Source: Paraburkholderia monticola
GTDB lineage: Bacteria; Pseudomonadota; Gammaproteobacteria; Burkholderiales; Burkholderiaceae
Length of the DNA stretch: 64,000 bases
Direction: 5' to 3'
Assembly (NCBI RefSeq): GCF_001580545.1
Contig: NZ_LRBG01000037.1
Location: forward strand, 186,001 to 250,000
Shown here: in pieces, positions 1 through 8,820 of the stretch
Layout of the letters: every line of letters starts with the position of its first letter
How positions within the stretch are numbered: position 1 is the stretch's first letter
Notes under the pieces: model-generated
Databases searched by the model: none
What the model saw: only the letters and a program-made list of their open reading frames with translations
What the model was told of the DNA's origin: nothing
Translations under genes and position numbers: made by a program

Positions 1-1
1 C

Positions 2-610
2 CCCGAAAGCCTGACCCAGTACAACGTGGTGCCCGGCCTGATGGGCGTGATCCTGACGATGACGATGGTGATGATGACGGGCCTCGCGATCACGCGCGAA
101 CGCGAGCGCGGCACGATGGAAAATCTGCTCGCCACGCCGGTGCTGCCGCTAGAAGTCATGACCGGCAAGATCGTGCCTTACGTGGCGATCGGTCTGGTTC
201 AGGTCAGCATCATTCTCGCGGCGGCGCGCCTCGTGTTCAATGTGCCGTTCGAAGGCAGTCTGATCGCGCTGTATCTATCAGCGCTACTGTTCGTCGCGGC
301 CAATCTGACGATCGGCATCACGCTCTCGTCGCTGGCGCAGAATCAGTTGCAGGCCATGCAACTGACGATGTTCTATTTCCTGCCCAACATCCTGCTGTCG
401 GGCTTCATGTTCCCGTTCGCGGGCATGCCGAAATGGGCGCAGTACATCGGCAACCTGTTGCCGCTCACCTATTTCAACCGGCTCGTGCGCGGCATTCTGC
501 TCAAGGGCGTCGGTTGGACCGACATGTGGCCGCATGTGTGGCCGCTGCTGGTCTTTCTGTGCGTCGTGATGGGTGTCGCCGTGAAGTTCTATCGACGCAC
601 GCTCGATTGA
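2..610 (+). CDS. ABC-2 type transporter permease, C-terminal part (left-edge partial)
   Basis: The reading frame is open from base 2, so the start lies outside the window. The visible roughly 200 residues have about five hydrophobic segments and the RERERGTMENLL stretch followed by a TPV/PLEVM motif that is typical of ABC-2 permeases of the YbhS/YbhR/YhhJ drug-export type. The protein should form the inner-membrane channel of an ATP-driven exporter whose ATPase would be encoded further left. An outer membrane factor gene follows 12 bp downstream, so the two probably form one tripartite efflux system together with an unseen membrane-fusion protein. Substrate unknown. Confidence 0.85.
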   Translation, partial: PESLTQYNVVPGLMGVILTMTMVMMTGLAITRERERGTMENLLATPVLPLEVMTGKIVPYVAIGLVQVSIILAAARLVFNVPFEGSLIALYLSALLFVAANLTIGITLSSLAQNQLQAMQLTMFYFLPNILLSGFMFPFAGMPKWAQYIGNLLPLTYFNRLVRGILLKGVGWTDMWPHVWPLLVFLCVVMGVAVKFYRRTLD

Positions 611-622
611 GGAAGGCCTGCA

Positions 623-2131
623 ATGTGTTCCGCTCCTGCCGTTGTCTTTCATCGTGCGGCCTGCCGGTCCACGGCGCTGTGGCTCGCCGTCTTCGGCACC
701 GGCGCGGCATTGTGCGCGTGTACGGTCGGCCCGGATTTCCATCGCCCTGACGCGGCCGGCGTGTCGAGCTATACCGCCGCACCGCTGGCGGCCAGCACGG
801 TCGCCACCGATGGACCCGGCGGCGCCGCGCAACATTTCGTGCCGACCGATGTGCCCGGCGACGGCTGGTGGCGCGCGTTCGGCTCGCCGGTACTGAACGC
901 GCTCGTGCAACAGGCACTCGACGATAGCCCGACCCTTGCGCAAGCCCGCGCGAAACTCGACGAAGCGCAGCAGGACTATCGCGCGCAGGCGGGCGGCACG
1001 CTGTGGCCGCAAGTCGACGCGAACCTGTCGACCACGCGCGCGCGAATCGATCCCGAGGCGCTCGGCTTCGGCCAGCTGGCGCAGGGCCGCACATTTCCGC
1101 CGTTCACGCTGTATAGCGCGCAGGTCACGGTGTCGTACACGCTCGATCTGTTCGGCGCGAACCGCCGCGCACTCGAAGCGGTGGCCGCGCAGGTCGACTA
1201 TCAGCAATACGAATTCGAGGCCGCGCGTTTGACGGTGGCGGGCAATGTGGTGACGGCGGCGATCCGGCGCGCGTCGCTGGCGCGGCAGATCACACTCACC
1301 GAAGCGCTGCTCGCGAACCAGATGCAGCAACTCGACATCGCCGAACGCCGCTATCGCGCGGGCGGCATCTCCGAGGTCGATCTGCTGAGCCAGCGCACCC
1401 TCGTGCAACAAACCCGCGCGACGCTACCGCCATTGCGCACGCAACTCGCGCAGACCGATCATCAACTCGCGATCTATCTGGGCCGCGCGCCGGCGGAATC
1501 GACCGCCATGCCCGAACTCGCCGCGCTCGACCTCGATACGCTGGTGCTGCCGGCCGATCTGCCGCTGACGTTGCCGTCGACACTCGCGCAGCAGCGGCCC
1601 GACATCCGCGCGTCCGAGGCGCTGTTGCATCAGGCCAGCGCGAATATCGGCGTCGCGACCGCGAACCTGTATCCGCGCATCACGCTGTCGGGCAGCGCCG
1701 CGACCGAACGCATCAGCGTGTCCGACCTGCTGACGGGTTTCAACGTGTGGAATTTCGGCGCGGGTCTCACGCAGCCGCTGTTTCACGGCGGTGAACTGCT
1801 GGCGCGCAAGCATTCGTCCGAGGCGGCCTACCAGGCGGCGCTCGCCGTCTATAAGCAAACCGTGCTGCAAGGACTGCAACAGGTCGCCGACGCGCTGCGC
1901 GCGCTCGATCAGGACGCGATCGCTTTGCAGGCGCTCGACGCCGCGCAGCGCAGCGCGCAACACAGCGCCGGGATTGCGGGTCAGCGTTATGCGGCGGGCG
2001 GGATCAGTCAATTGACGCTGCTCGATACGCAGCGGCAGGCATTGCAAACCGGACTCGACCGCACCAAAGCCGCCGCGCAGCGATATGCCGATACCGCCGC
2101 GCTGTATCAGGCGCTCGGGGCGCGGCCTTGA
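623..2131 (+). CDS. Outer membrane factor lipoprotein of an efflux system (NodT/OprM family)
   Basis: 502 residues, the normal length for an OprM/NodT outer membrane channel. The N-terminus is a lipoprotein signal ending in GAALCAC, with Cys33 the likely lipidated residue, followed by TVGPDFHRP, the usual start of mature OMF lipoproteins. Two repeated OEP halves follow; LARQITLTEALL and LDEAQQDYRAQAG belong to the long coiled-coil helices. It should form the trimeric beta-barrel and periplasmic tunnel for the exporter encoded just upstream. The start at 623 leaves 12 bp to the permease stop and keeps the signal peptide. It ends 12 bp before the convergent benE gene with no obvious terminator between. 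Confidence 0.93.
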   Translation: MCSAPAVVFHRAACRSTALWLAVFGTGAALCACTVGPDFHRPDAAGVSSYTAAPLAASTVATDGPGGAAQHFVPTDVPGDGWWRAFGSPVLNALVQQALDDSPTLAQARAKLDEAQQDYRAQAGGTLWPQVDANLSTTRARIDPEALGFGQLAQGRTFPPFTLYSAQVTVSYTLDLFGANRRALEAVAAQVDYQQYEFEAARLTVAGNVVTAAIRRASLARQITLTEALLANQMQQLDIAERRYRAGGISEVDLLSQRTLVQQTRATLPPLRTQLAQTDHQLAIYLGRAPAESTAMPELAALDLDTLVLPADLPLTLPSTLAQQRPDIRASEALLHQASANIGVATANLYPRITLSGSAATERISVSDLLTGFNVWNFGAGLTQPLFHGGELLARKHSSEAAYQAALAVYKQTVLQGLQQVADALRALDQDAIALQALDAAQRSAQHSAGIAGQRYAAGGISQLTLLDTQRQALQTGLDRTKAAAQRYADTAALYQALGARP

Positions 2132-2143
2132 GTTATCGGTGAG

Positions 2144-3361
2144 TTACCGGTTCGCAGGCGTCTCGCGCCGCACCTTGTTCAGCACGAGGTACGCGAACGA
2201 GCCGATCACGATGCCCCAGAACGCGGAGCCGAGTCCGAGGAAGGTCATGCCGGATGCGGTGGCCAGAAAGGTAATGACCGAGGCCTCGCGATGGTCTTCG
2301 TCCTGGATCGCGCCCATCACGTTCGAGGTGATCGCCCCGATCAGCGCGAGGCCCGCCAGAATCGCGACGAACTCCTTCGGCAGCATCGTGAACAGCGCGA
2401 CGATCGCGCCGGCGAAGGTGCCGCCGATCAGATAGAACACGCCGTTCGCAATGCCCGCGATATAGCGCTTGTCCGGGTCGTCGTGCGCATCCTTGCCGGT
2501 GCACAGCGCCGCGGTGATCGCGGCGATCACGATCGTGATGCCGCCGAAAAACGCCACGCCGATCGACGCGATGCTGGTCGCGGTGATGATCGGCCTGGCG
2601 GGCGTGTGATAGCCGGACACGCGCAGAATCGCCATGCCCGGCAGAAACTGCCCGGTCAGACTGACGACGACGAGCGGCAACGCAAGGCTCAGCGTCGAAC
2701 TCAGCGTCCATTCGGGCTTGATGAAGATTGGCCGCGTGACCTGTAGCGGCAACGCGCCCAGATGCGCGGCGCCGAGCGCGATCGCGAGCGCCGTGCCCGT
2801 CAGCAGCACCAGCACGATGCAATAGCGCGGCAGCAGGCGCCTGAACACGATGTACGCGCCGATCATGCCGAACGCCAACGCAGGCATCGACGCCGCCGCC
2901 TTGAACGCATGGGTGCCGAACTGCAGCAGAATGCCGGCCATCATCCCGCAGGCGATGCCCTTCGGAATGCTGCGCACCATCCGGTCGAAATACCCCGATA
3001 CGCCGATCAGCAGGATGATCACGGCCGCGGTGAGGTACGCGCCCACCGCCTGATGCAACGTCAACGCGGGAAACAGTCCGACGAGCAGCGCGGTGCCGGG
3101 CGCGGACCACGCGGTGACGACCGGCACTTTCAGCTTCCAGCTCGCGAAGATGCCGGAGACGGCCGCACCGATCGAGATGGCCCAGACCCACGACGCGACC
3201 ATCTCGTTGGGCACGTGGGCCGCTTGCGCCGCCTGGAAGAAGATCACGAGCGGGCCCGCGTACGAGATCAGCACGGCCAGAAAGCCGGCCACGATGGCGG
3301 ACACGGACCAGTCGGCCGCAACGGCGCGCGTGGTCGGCGCCTGGCTAGGGGTGGGGTTCAT
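2144..3361 (-). CDS. benE: Benzoate/H+ symporter, BenE family
   Basis: 405 residues, mostly hydrophobic, with about 11-12 predicted membrane spans. The segment SAIVAGFLAVLISYAGPLVI near the N-terminus and the AWSAPGTALL motif are typical of BenE, which imports benzoate with protons. It is the last gene of the minus-strand ben set, 122 bp after benD, and may have its own start of transcription in that gap. Membership is clear from sequence. That the substrate is benzoate is inferred from family and neighbours. Confidence 0.93.
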   Translation of the reverse strand: MNPTPSQAPTTRAVAADWSVSAIVAGFLAVLISYAGPLVIFFQAAQAAHVPNEMVASWVWAISIGAAVSGIFASWKLKVPVVTAWSAPGTALLVGLFPALTLHQAVGAYLTAAVIILLIGVSGYFDRMVRSIPKGIACGMMAGILLQFGTHAFKAAASMPALAFGMIGAYIVFRRLLPRYCIVLVLLTGTALAIALGAAHLGALPLQVTRPIFIKPEWTLSSTLSLALPLVVVSLTGQFLPGMAILRVSGYHTPARPIITATSIASIGVAFFGGITIVIAAITAALCTGKDAHDDPDKRYIAGIANGVFYLIGGTFAGAIVALFTMLPKEFVAILAGLALIGAITSNVMGAIQDEDHREASVITFLATASGMTFLGLGSAFWGIVIGSFAYLVLNKVRRETPANR

Positions 3362-3483
3362 CGTCGATGTGGGTCAAGGCGGCCCGCCGCAAGTCGCAGT
3401 TAGGCAGCGGAATCATTCTGGGCCGATAGTATGAAGGACAATCGCCGCGCGGCCTATCGGCACGGTTCGGGGCCGGCCGTCCG

Positions 3484-4275
3484 TTAGCCCTGGTCGCCGC
3501 CGCCGACCGGCAGCACCGTGCCGGTGATATACGACGCTTCGTCGGAAGCAAGGAACAGGATCGCGCCGACCTGTTCGTCGATCGTGCCATAGCGATGCAT
3601 CAGGCTCGAGGCGATCGTCTGATCGACGATGCCCTGATACCACGTCGCTTCCTGCTTGCTTTGCGCCGCCGTATTGCGTGGCACGCGACGTGGCGGCGCT
3701 TCAGTGCCGCCGGTCGCGACCGCGTTGATGCGGATGCCGTGCTCCGCATGCTCGAACGCGAGGCTCGCCGTCATCGCGTTGACGCCACCCTTCGAGGCCG
3801 CATACGGCACGCGATAAATGCTGCGCGTCGCAATCGACGACACGTTGACGATCGCCCCGCTCGCCCGCTTCAGCATCGCGGGCAACACCGCGTGGCAGCA
3901 CCACAGCGTCGGGAACAGCGAACGCCGCACTTCGGCCTCGATCTGCTGCGCCTCGTATTCCTCGTACGGCTTCGCCCAGATCGTGCCGCCGACGTTGTTG
4001 ACGAGCGCGTCGATGCGGCCGAACGCATCGATCGCGAAGGCCGTCATCGCGGCCGCGCCCTCGTAGGTTTCGAGGTCGGCGATGAACGCGCGCGCCTCGC
4101 CGCCTGCGCGCGCAATCTCTTCGGCCACCTCGTGCACGATCGGCGAGCGGTCGACCAGCACCACAGCCCCGCCCTCACGCGCCGCGCGCAACGCGACGCC
4201 ACGGCCGATGCCCTGGCCGGCGCCGGTCACGACCAGCACCTTTTCCTTGAAGCGATCGATAAAGGTCGAAGTCAT
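3484..4275 (-). CDS. benD: cis-1,6-dihydroxycyclohexa-2,4-diene-1-carboxylate dehydrogenase (benzoate diol dehydrogenase)
   Basis: 263-residue short-chain dehydrogenase. The NAD-binding motif TGAGQGIG is at residues 17-24, NNVGG at 93-97, and the catalytic set is Ser146, Tyr158 and Lys162 (YAASK). It oxidises and decarboxylates the benzoate cis-diol made by BenABC to catechol. A longer in-frame extension is open upstream, but the start at 4275 gives the standard SDR N-terminus and lies one base from the benC stop codon, which fits translational coupling. No catechol-cleaving enzyme of the catA type is in this window, so catechol must be processed by genes elsewhere. Confidence 0.94.
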   Translation of the reverse strand: MTSTFIDRFKEKVLVVTGAGQGIGRGVALRAAREGGAVVLVDRSPIVHEVAEEIARAGGEARAFIADLETYEGAAAMTAFAIDAFGRIDALVNNVGGTIWAKPYEEYEAQQIEAEVRRSLFPTLWCCHAVLPAMLKRASGAIVNVSSIATRSIYRVPYAASKGGVNAMTASLAFEHAEHGIRINAVATGGTEAPPRRVPRNTAAQSKQEATWYQGIVDQTIASSLMHRYGTIDEQVGAILFLASDEASYITGTVLPVGGGDQG

Positions 4276-4276
4276 G

Positions 4277-5293
4277 CTAGTTGCTCGCCGAGAATTTTTC
4301 GTAGTAGAAGTTCGCAGGCTCCACGCTGCTGTCGCGCAGCCAGCCCTGCACCGCTTCGACCATCGCGACCGGACCGCATAGGTAGACATCGACGTCGCCG
4401 TCGTTCAGCCATTCGCTGTCGACGTGCGCGGTCACATAGCCTTTGCGCTCGTGACTGCTCGCGGCATCCACGACACAGGTGCGATAGCTGAAATTCGGCA
4501 GCGTGCGCTGCGCCGCTTCGATCTGTTCGAGCGCGACCAGATCGATGTCGTTGGTCACGCCGTACACGAGCCGCACCGGCTGCGTGTTGCCGCTCGCCTT
4601 CAGCACGTCGAGCATCGACAGGAACGGCGCGATGCCCGTGCCGCCCGCGAGGAACAGCACCGGACGCCGCGGATCGCGCAGATAGAAGCTGCCATACGGG
4701 CCCGTGAAGCCGATGCGCTGCCCCGGCTGGGCGTCGTTGCTCAGAAACCCGCTCATCTTGCCGTCCGGCACGTTGCGCACGACGAACGCCGCGCGCGTCG
4801 CGCCCGGCGCCGAGCTGAACGAATACGACCGGCTCTCGCCGCTCGCGCCCGGAATCTCGACGTTCACGTATTGACCCGCCAGAAAGCTCGGTGCGCTGGC
4901 GCCATCGAGATCGACCGCGAAATGGATCGTCGAATCCGACAGCCGTTCGACCGCCGCGAGCGTGCCCTCGAAACGCGACACACCGGTCTTGCATGCCGCC
5001 GACGACGCCTGCACGCGAATCACGAGATCCGAACGCGGGCGCGTCTGGCACGCGAGGATATAGCCCTGGCTCGCTTCCTCAGGGGTCAACGCATCCTCGA
5101 CATAGCTCGACTCGGGCATGTCGTACGCGCCCGACTCGCACAGCCCGCGACACGTGCCGCACGCGCCTTCGCGGCAATCGAGCGGAATGTTGATCTTCTG
5201 CCGGTACGCGGCATCCGACAGCGTTTCATTCTCACGGCAGCTGATGAAGCGCGTCACGCCGTCTTCGAACTGAAGTGCAATAGTGTGTTCCAT
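4277..5293 (-). CDS. benC: Benzoate 1,2-dioxygenase electron transfer component (ferredoxin-NADH reductase)
   Basis: 338 residues, two parts. The N-terminal plant-type ferredoxin has 2Fe-2S ligands Cys40, Cys45, Cys48 and Cys82 (CREGACGTC and ACQTRP). The C-terminal FAD/NAD reductase has RSYSFSSAPG for flavin and GGTGIAPFLSML for NAD. It passes electrons from NADH to the Rieske centre of BenA. The length matches BenC/XylZ. The gene lies 25 bp downstream of benB in the ben operon. Confidence 0.95.
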   Translation of the reverse strand: MEHTIALQFEDGVTRFISCRENETLSDAAYRQKINIPLDCREGACGTCRGLCESGAYDMPESSYVEDALTPEEASQGYILACQTRPRSDLVIRVQASSAACKTGVSRFEGTLAAVERLSDSTIHFAVDLDGASAPSFLAGQYVNVEIPGASGESRSYSFSSAPGATRAAFVVRNVPDGKMSGFLSNDAQPGQRIGFTGPYGSFYLRDPRRPVLFLAGGTGIAPFLSMLDVLKASGNTQPVRLVYGVTNDIDLVALEQIEAAQRTLPNFSYRTCVVDAASSHERKGYVTAHVDSEWLNDGDVDVYLCGPVAMVEAVQGWLRDSSVEPANFYYEKFSASN

Positions 5294-5318
5294 GGCCTGG
5301 CTCCTGCGACCGCACCGG

Positions 5319-5810
5319 TTAGATGTGGTAGATATCGATGACCTGATTGATGTAGTCGTTCTTCAGCACGACGTACTTGCTCAGGATTTGCGGCTGCGTA
5401 CCGTTGAAGTCGATCACGTAGCGCGACATGCCGAAGTAGCTGTAATTCGTCTTGTAGCGATGGCTCAGCGTGTGCCAGTTGAAGCGCACCGTGTACACGC
5501 CGCCCTCCGCGCTCTCCACCTCGACGTTGGCGACGTTGTGGCTCGTGCGGGTGTCGGGCATCGTCGCGCTCGAACGCTCGGTCTTGATGCGGAACACGCG
5601 GTCTTCGAGACCCTGGCGATTCGGGTAGTAGATCAGCGAAATCTCGCGCTGCGGATCGGTGACGAGCTTGTCCTCGTCGTCCCACGACGGCATCCAGAAC
5701 GACGCGTCGGGGTGATAGCAGGCGAGCCACTCGTCCCATTGCTCGTCGTCGAGCAGGCGGCTTTCCCGAAACAGGAAGGCCTGAATATCGGTGATGGCGA
5801 TGTGGCTCAT
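5319..5810 (-). CDS. benB: Benzoate 1,2-dioxygenase small (beta) subunit
   Basis: 163 residues, the usual size for ring-hydroxylating dioxygenase beta subunits, with the SnoaL-like fold signature EWLACYHPDASFWMP near residues 27-41. It has no cofactor and supports the alpha3beta3 assembly of the terminal oxygenase. The ATG at 5810 overlaps the benA stop by four bases (ATGA), showing coupled translation. A longer frame upstream is only open because it runs antisense-like through benA and is not used. Confidence 0.95.
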   Translation of the reverse strand: MSHIAITDIQAFLFRESRLLDDEQWDEWLACYHPDASFWMPSWDDEDKLVTDPQREISLIYYPNRQGLEDRVFRIKTERSSATMPDTRTSHNVANVEVESAEGGVYTVRFNWHTLSHRYKTNYSYFGMSRYVIDFNGTQPQILSKYVVLKNDYINQVIDIYHI

Positions 5811-7174
5811 GCGCGGCTCCCTTGCGTGTTCAGCGCCTTTTTCATCGTGTCGATCCAGTAGCGGTGCTGCACCGTGTAAAGGCCTTCGTCTTCGGTCTTC
5901 ACGCCGCTCATCACGGGCTTCAGGCCGATCTTCTGCGCGGCTTCGTCGGCGCCGTCGATCCAGTGCTCCGAACCGCGGCACATGTCGTTCCATTCGACCG
6001 CTCGGCCCGCGTAGCCCAACTGGCAAGCGCGGAATTCCTCGAGGTCGTCGGGCGTCGCCATGCCGCTCACGTTGAAGAAGTCCTCGTATTGACGGATGCG
6101 GCGCGAGCGCGCTTCGTCCGACTCGCCCTTCGGCGCGATGCAGTAGATCGTCACCTCGGTCTTGTTGACCGAGAGCGGCCGCAGCACGCGAATCTGCGAG
6201 CCGAACTGGTCCATCAGATACACGTTCGGATACAGGCACAGGTTGCGCGAGTTCTGGATCATCCAGTCCGCGCGTTCGGCGCCGCAACGCGCGGCGAATT
6301 CCTCGCGGCGGCTGAAGTTCGGACGGTCTTCCGGATTGGCCCAGCGCGTCCACAGCAGCATGTGGCCGTGCTCGAACGCGTAGAAGCCGCCGCCCTGACG
6401 GCCCCAGCTGCCGGCATCCATCGCGCGGATCTTGTCCTCGCGCGCGTTTTCTTCCTTGCGATGATTGGTCGTCGCCGCGTAATTCCAGTGCACGGCGGAT
6501 ACGTGGTAGCCGTCCGCGCCGTTTTCGGCGGTCAGCTTCCAGTTGCCTTCGTAGGTATAGGTCGACGAGCCGCGCAGCACTTCGAGGCCCTCTTCCGACT
6601 GGTCGACGATCATGTCGATGATGCGGGCGGCCTCGCCGAGGAAGGTTTCGAGCGGCGGCACGTCATCGCTGAGGCTGCCGAACAGGAAGCCGCGATAGTT
6701 GCTAAAGCGCGCGAGCTTCTTCAGGTCGTGCGAGCCTTCCTTGTTGAAGCAGTCGGGATAGCCTGCTTCGGCGGGGTCCTTGACCTTCAGCAGCTTGCCG
6801 CTGTTGTTGAAGGTCCAGCCGTGGAACGGGCACGTATAGGTCGCCTTGTTGCCGCGCTTGTGACGGCACAGCATCGCGCCGCGGTGCGTGCACGAATTGA
6901 TGAACGCGTTCAGCTCGCCCTGGCGGTTGCGCGCGATCACGACCGGCTGACGGCCCATATAGGTCGTGAAGTAATCGTTGTTGTTCGGAACCTGGCTTTC
7001 GTGCGCGAGGTAAATCCAGTTGCCCTCGAAAATGTGCTGCATTTCGAGTTCGAACAGACGCTCGTCGGTAAACGCGCTGCGATGCAGGCGGTAATCGCCG
7101 CGCTCGCGGTCTTCCACGAGAAAATCGTCGATGTTCTTCAGTTGCGGAGTGTGATCCGGGTAGATCGGAATCAT
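5807..7174 (-). CDS. benA: Benzoate 1,2-dioxygenase large (alpha) subunit
   Basis: 455 residues. The Rieske 2Fe-2S ligands are Cys95/His97 and Cys115/His118. The mononuclear iron site shows in DGYHVSAVHW, with Asp221, His224 and His229. This is the catalytic subunit that adds O2 to benzoate and gives the 1,2-cis-diol. The start at 7174 is preceded by a good AGGAG ribosome site and gives the usual BenA/XylX N-terminus; an upstream in-frame alternative at 7216 lacks this. First gene of benABCD-E. Its promoter region is the gap shared with the divergent LysR gene. Confidence 0.96.
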   Translation of the reverse strand: MIPIYPDHTPQLKNIDDFLVEDRERGDYRLHRSAFTDERLFELEMQHIFEGNWIYLAHESQVPNNNDYFTTYMGRQPVVIARNRQGELNAFINSCTHRGAMLCRHKRGNKATYTCPFHGWTFNNSGKLLKVKDPAEAGYPDCFNKEGSHDLKKLARFSNYRGFLFGSLSDDVPPLETFLGEAARIIDMIVDQSEEGLEVLRGSSTYTYEGNWKLTAENGADGYHVSAVHWNYAATTNHRKEENAREDKIRAMDAGSWGRQGGGFYAFEHGHMLLWTRWANPEDRPNFSRREEFAARCGAERADWMIQNSRNLCLYPNVYLMDQFGSQIRVLRPLSVNKTEVTIYCIAPKGESDEARSRRIRQYEDFFNVSGMATPDDLEEFRACQLGYAGRAVEWNDMCRGSEHWIDGADEAAQKIGLKPVMSGVKTEDEGLYTVQHRYWIDTMKKALNTQGSRA

Positions 7175-7595
7175 GCGTGTCTCCTGATTCGGACTGTCGG
7201 TATGCGTGCGATGCACGCGTGTAGGGAACGGCCTGCCTGCGGCGAGGCCGGTGGGTCTTTCACGTCGGGGGGAGTGGAGGCGGTGCGCCTCCGGTGTTGC
7301 GTCAGGCCGTGGCGCGCGGGCGCTCGGCCTTCGGCACGGGAGGCGGGACCTGGTGCCTGAGGGAATCGATGGACAACCCTTGCATCAGGGTTTCGATTTC
7401 AGCATGTCTCATTGCTGCTCCTGAACTCTTTTAGGTCTTGGATCCCTTGCGCGATGAATCTCTGCGCAGTCTCCGGGGGCCGTCCGACGCTTCAGACCGA
7501 ACCGAGTTGTCAATGCTCGGGAGGTATAATTTTGCGGGGCGTCTGCGGTAACTGAAGGATAGTTGCACGCGGTTTGCATCGTCCAACACTGATTT
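7175..7595. other. Intergenic region between benA and its divergent regulator
   Basis: About 420 bp with no convincing gene. Short open frames here have no ribosome site or recognisable sequence. On the minus strand two weak promoter candidates can be drawn for benA: TTACCG/TTATAC at 7551-7546 and 7529-7524 (16 bp spacer), or TTGGAC/TATCCT at 7586-7581 and 7561-7556 (19 bp spacer). The second would put the operator at 7596-7622 roughly 55-65 bp upstream of transcription start, the usual LysR activation distance. On the plus strand TATAAT at 7525-7530 could be the -10 of the LysR gene. The leader of benA would then be unusually long, 340-380 nt. Confidence 0.4.
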
Positions 7596-7622
7596 AGTAT
7601 CGCGACGATACTCAAAAGGTAT
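7596..7622. promoter_or_regulatory. BenM/CatM-type LysR operator
   Basis: ATACTCAAAAGGTAT at 7608-7622 is a perfect match to the ATAC-N7-GTAT consensus known for BenM and CatM. It overlaps a second perfect palindrome, AGTATCG-CGA-CGATACT, at 7596-7612. The right half covers the AAAAGG ribosome site of the LysR gene starting at 7627, so binding there would be expected to affect the regulator's own expression as well as benA. The match is read directly; function is inferred. Confidence 0.7.
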
Positions 7623-7626
7623 TTCT

Positions 7627-8544
7627 ATGGAACTGCGCCATCTGCGCTACTTCGTGGCCGTCGCCGAGGAATGCAACGTCACCAAGGCCGCCCTTCGTCT
7701 GCACATTGCGCAGCCGCCGCTGAGCCGGCAGATCCAGCAGCTCGAGGAGATGCTCGGGGTGCAGCTGTTCGAGCGCAACTCGCGGCCACTGAAGCTGACC
7801 GAGGCCGGCCGCTTCTTCTATTCGCACGCGGTCCAGCTGCTCGCGCAGACCACGGAAATCGAGGCGATGACGCGGCGCGTCGGCAAGATCGAGCGCAGTC
7901 TGTCGGTGGGCTTCGTCGGCTCGACGCTGTACGGCATGCTGCCGAAAATCATCCGCCGCTTTCGCACCGAAAACAGCACCGTCGAACTGAGCCTGCACGA
8001 GATGTCGACGATGGATCAGATCAAGGCGCTCAAGGAAGGCCGCATCGACGTCGGCTTCGGGCGCATTCGTCACGAAGACCCGAGCATCCGGCGCATCGTG
8101 CTGCGCGAGGAGCGCATGATCGTCGCGCTGCCGACCGGCCATCCGCTGATCGACGCGAAGCCGGTGCTGTCGCTGCACGACCTGACGAGCGAAACGCTGA
8201 TCATCTTTCCGAAGGCGCCGCGGCCCAGCTACGCCGATCAGGTGCTTGCCGCGTTTCACGATCGCGGTTTGAAGCCACAGCGGCTCTACGAGACTCGCGA
8301 GCTGCAGATCGCGCTCGGCCTCGTCGGCGCCGGCGAAGGTATCTCGATCGTGCCGGCGAGCGCGTACGGCTTGCAGCGCGGCGACGTCGCGTACAAGGAC
8401 CTCGACGACCAGAATCTCGTGTCGCCGATCATCATGAGCATGCGCATGCTCGACGAATCGGCCGATCTGCGGCGGATGCTCGAGCTGATCTATGCGCTGT
8501 ACGACGAAGAGCAGATGACGTATCTGCCGCCCTCGCATCAGTAG
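7627..8544 (+). CDS. LysR-family regulator of the BenM/CatM/CatR type
   Basis: 305 residues. The N-terminal winged helix-turn-helix (residues 1-60, MELRHLRYFVAVAEE and AQPPLSRQIQQLEE) is typical of BenM/CatM. The effector domain follows from about residue 90 (LSVGFVGSTLYGMLP). In this family benzoate and/or cis,cis-muconate act as co-inducers and the protein activates benABCD. Its divergent position and the consensus operator next to its start codon support that role. Whether it answers to benzoate, muconate or both cannot be read from the sequence. Confidence 0.9.
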   Translation: MELRHLRYFVAVAEECNVTKAALRLHIAQPPLSRQIQQLEEMLGVQLFERNSRPLKLTEAGRFFYSHAVQLLAQTTEIEAMTRRVGKIERSLSVGFVGSTLYGMLPKIIRRFRTENSTVELSLHEMSTMDQIKALKEGRIDVGFGRIRHEDPSIRRIVLREERMIVALPTGHPLIDAKPVLSLHDLTSETLIIFPKAPRPSYADQVLAAFHDRGLKPQRLYETRELQIALGLVGAGEGISIVPASAYGLQRGDVAYKDLDDQNLVSPIIMSMRMLDESADLRRMLELIYALYDEEQMTYLPPSHQ

Positions 8545-8566
8545 CGCGGGCGTCGTCGTAACGAAG

Positions 8567-8578
8567 TTGTATGGACAA
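8567..8578. promoter_or_regulatory. HutC-like palindrome, distal copy
   Basis: TTGTATGGACAA, an almost perfect inverted repeat resembling operators of HutC/GntR repressors of histidine use. It lies about 175 bp upstream of a second copy that overlaps the promoter of the amino acid transporter operon, so the pair could allow DNA looping. It is also just after the end of the LysR gene. Role inferred from resemblance only. Confidence 0.4.
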
Positions 8579-8724
8579 GCTATCCGTCACGGTATAGACC
8601 GCGGGTATACGCGAAAAATCCAGTTGCGCACAGGTCCTTTCAATCTGCCTGTCAATCCCGCCAATTAAGGCTCCAAGCCTGTCTCACGCTTCATCCCCGC
8701 AGCGGCCGTAGGCACTAACCCTGA

Positions 8725-8764
8725 TTGCCGCTCGTTACCCGTACGGGATAATTTGTCTATACAA
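8725..8764 (+). promoter_or_regulatory. Promoter with overlapping HutC-like operator for the amino acid ABC transporter
   Basis: A sigma70-like promoter can be drawn: TTGCCG at 8725-8730, 16 bp spacer, GATAAT at 8747-8752. Immediately downstream, over the expected transcription start, lies TTGTCTATACAA at 8753-8764, a near-palindrome matching the copy at 8567. A repressor bound there would block initiation. The first gene starts at 8821 after GGAGA. A HutC-type regulator would suit a histidine transporter, but no hut gene is in the window. Confidence 0.5.
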
Positions 8765-8820
8765 GCTCGCATATTGGAGCTGCCCAGGATTTCACGTTAG
8801 ACATCCGTCCCGGAGACTGT

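Noticed and set aside
284..1411. 375-codon minus-strand frame under the efflux genes
   Set aside because: It is antisense to two clear genes, Arg/Ala-rich, and has no domain; a by-product of high GC at third positions.
5822..7360. 512-codon plus-strand frame opposite benA
   Set aside because: Fully antisense to benA, with no family match. BenA has all catalytic residues.
8599..8625. GGTATA direct repeats upstream of hisJ as BenM-type sites
   Set aside because: Spacing does not fit ATAC-N7-GTAT; the HutC-like palindromes and -35/-10 pair explain the region better.
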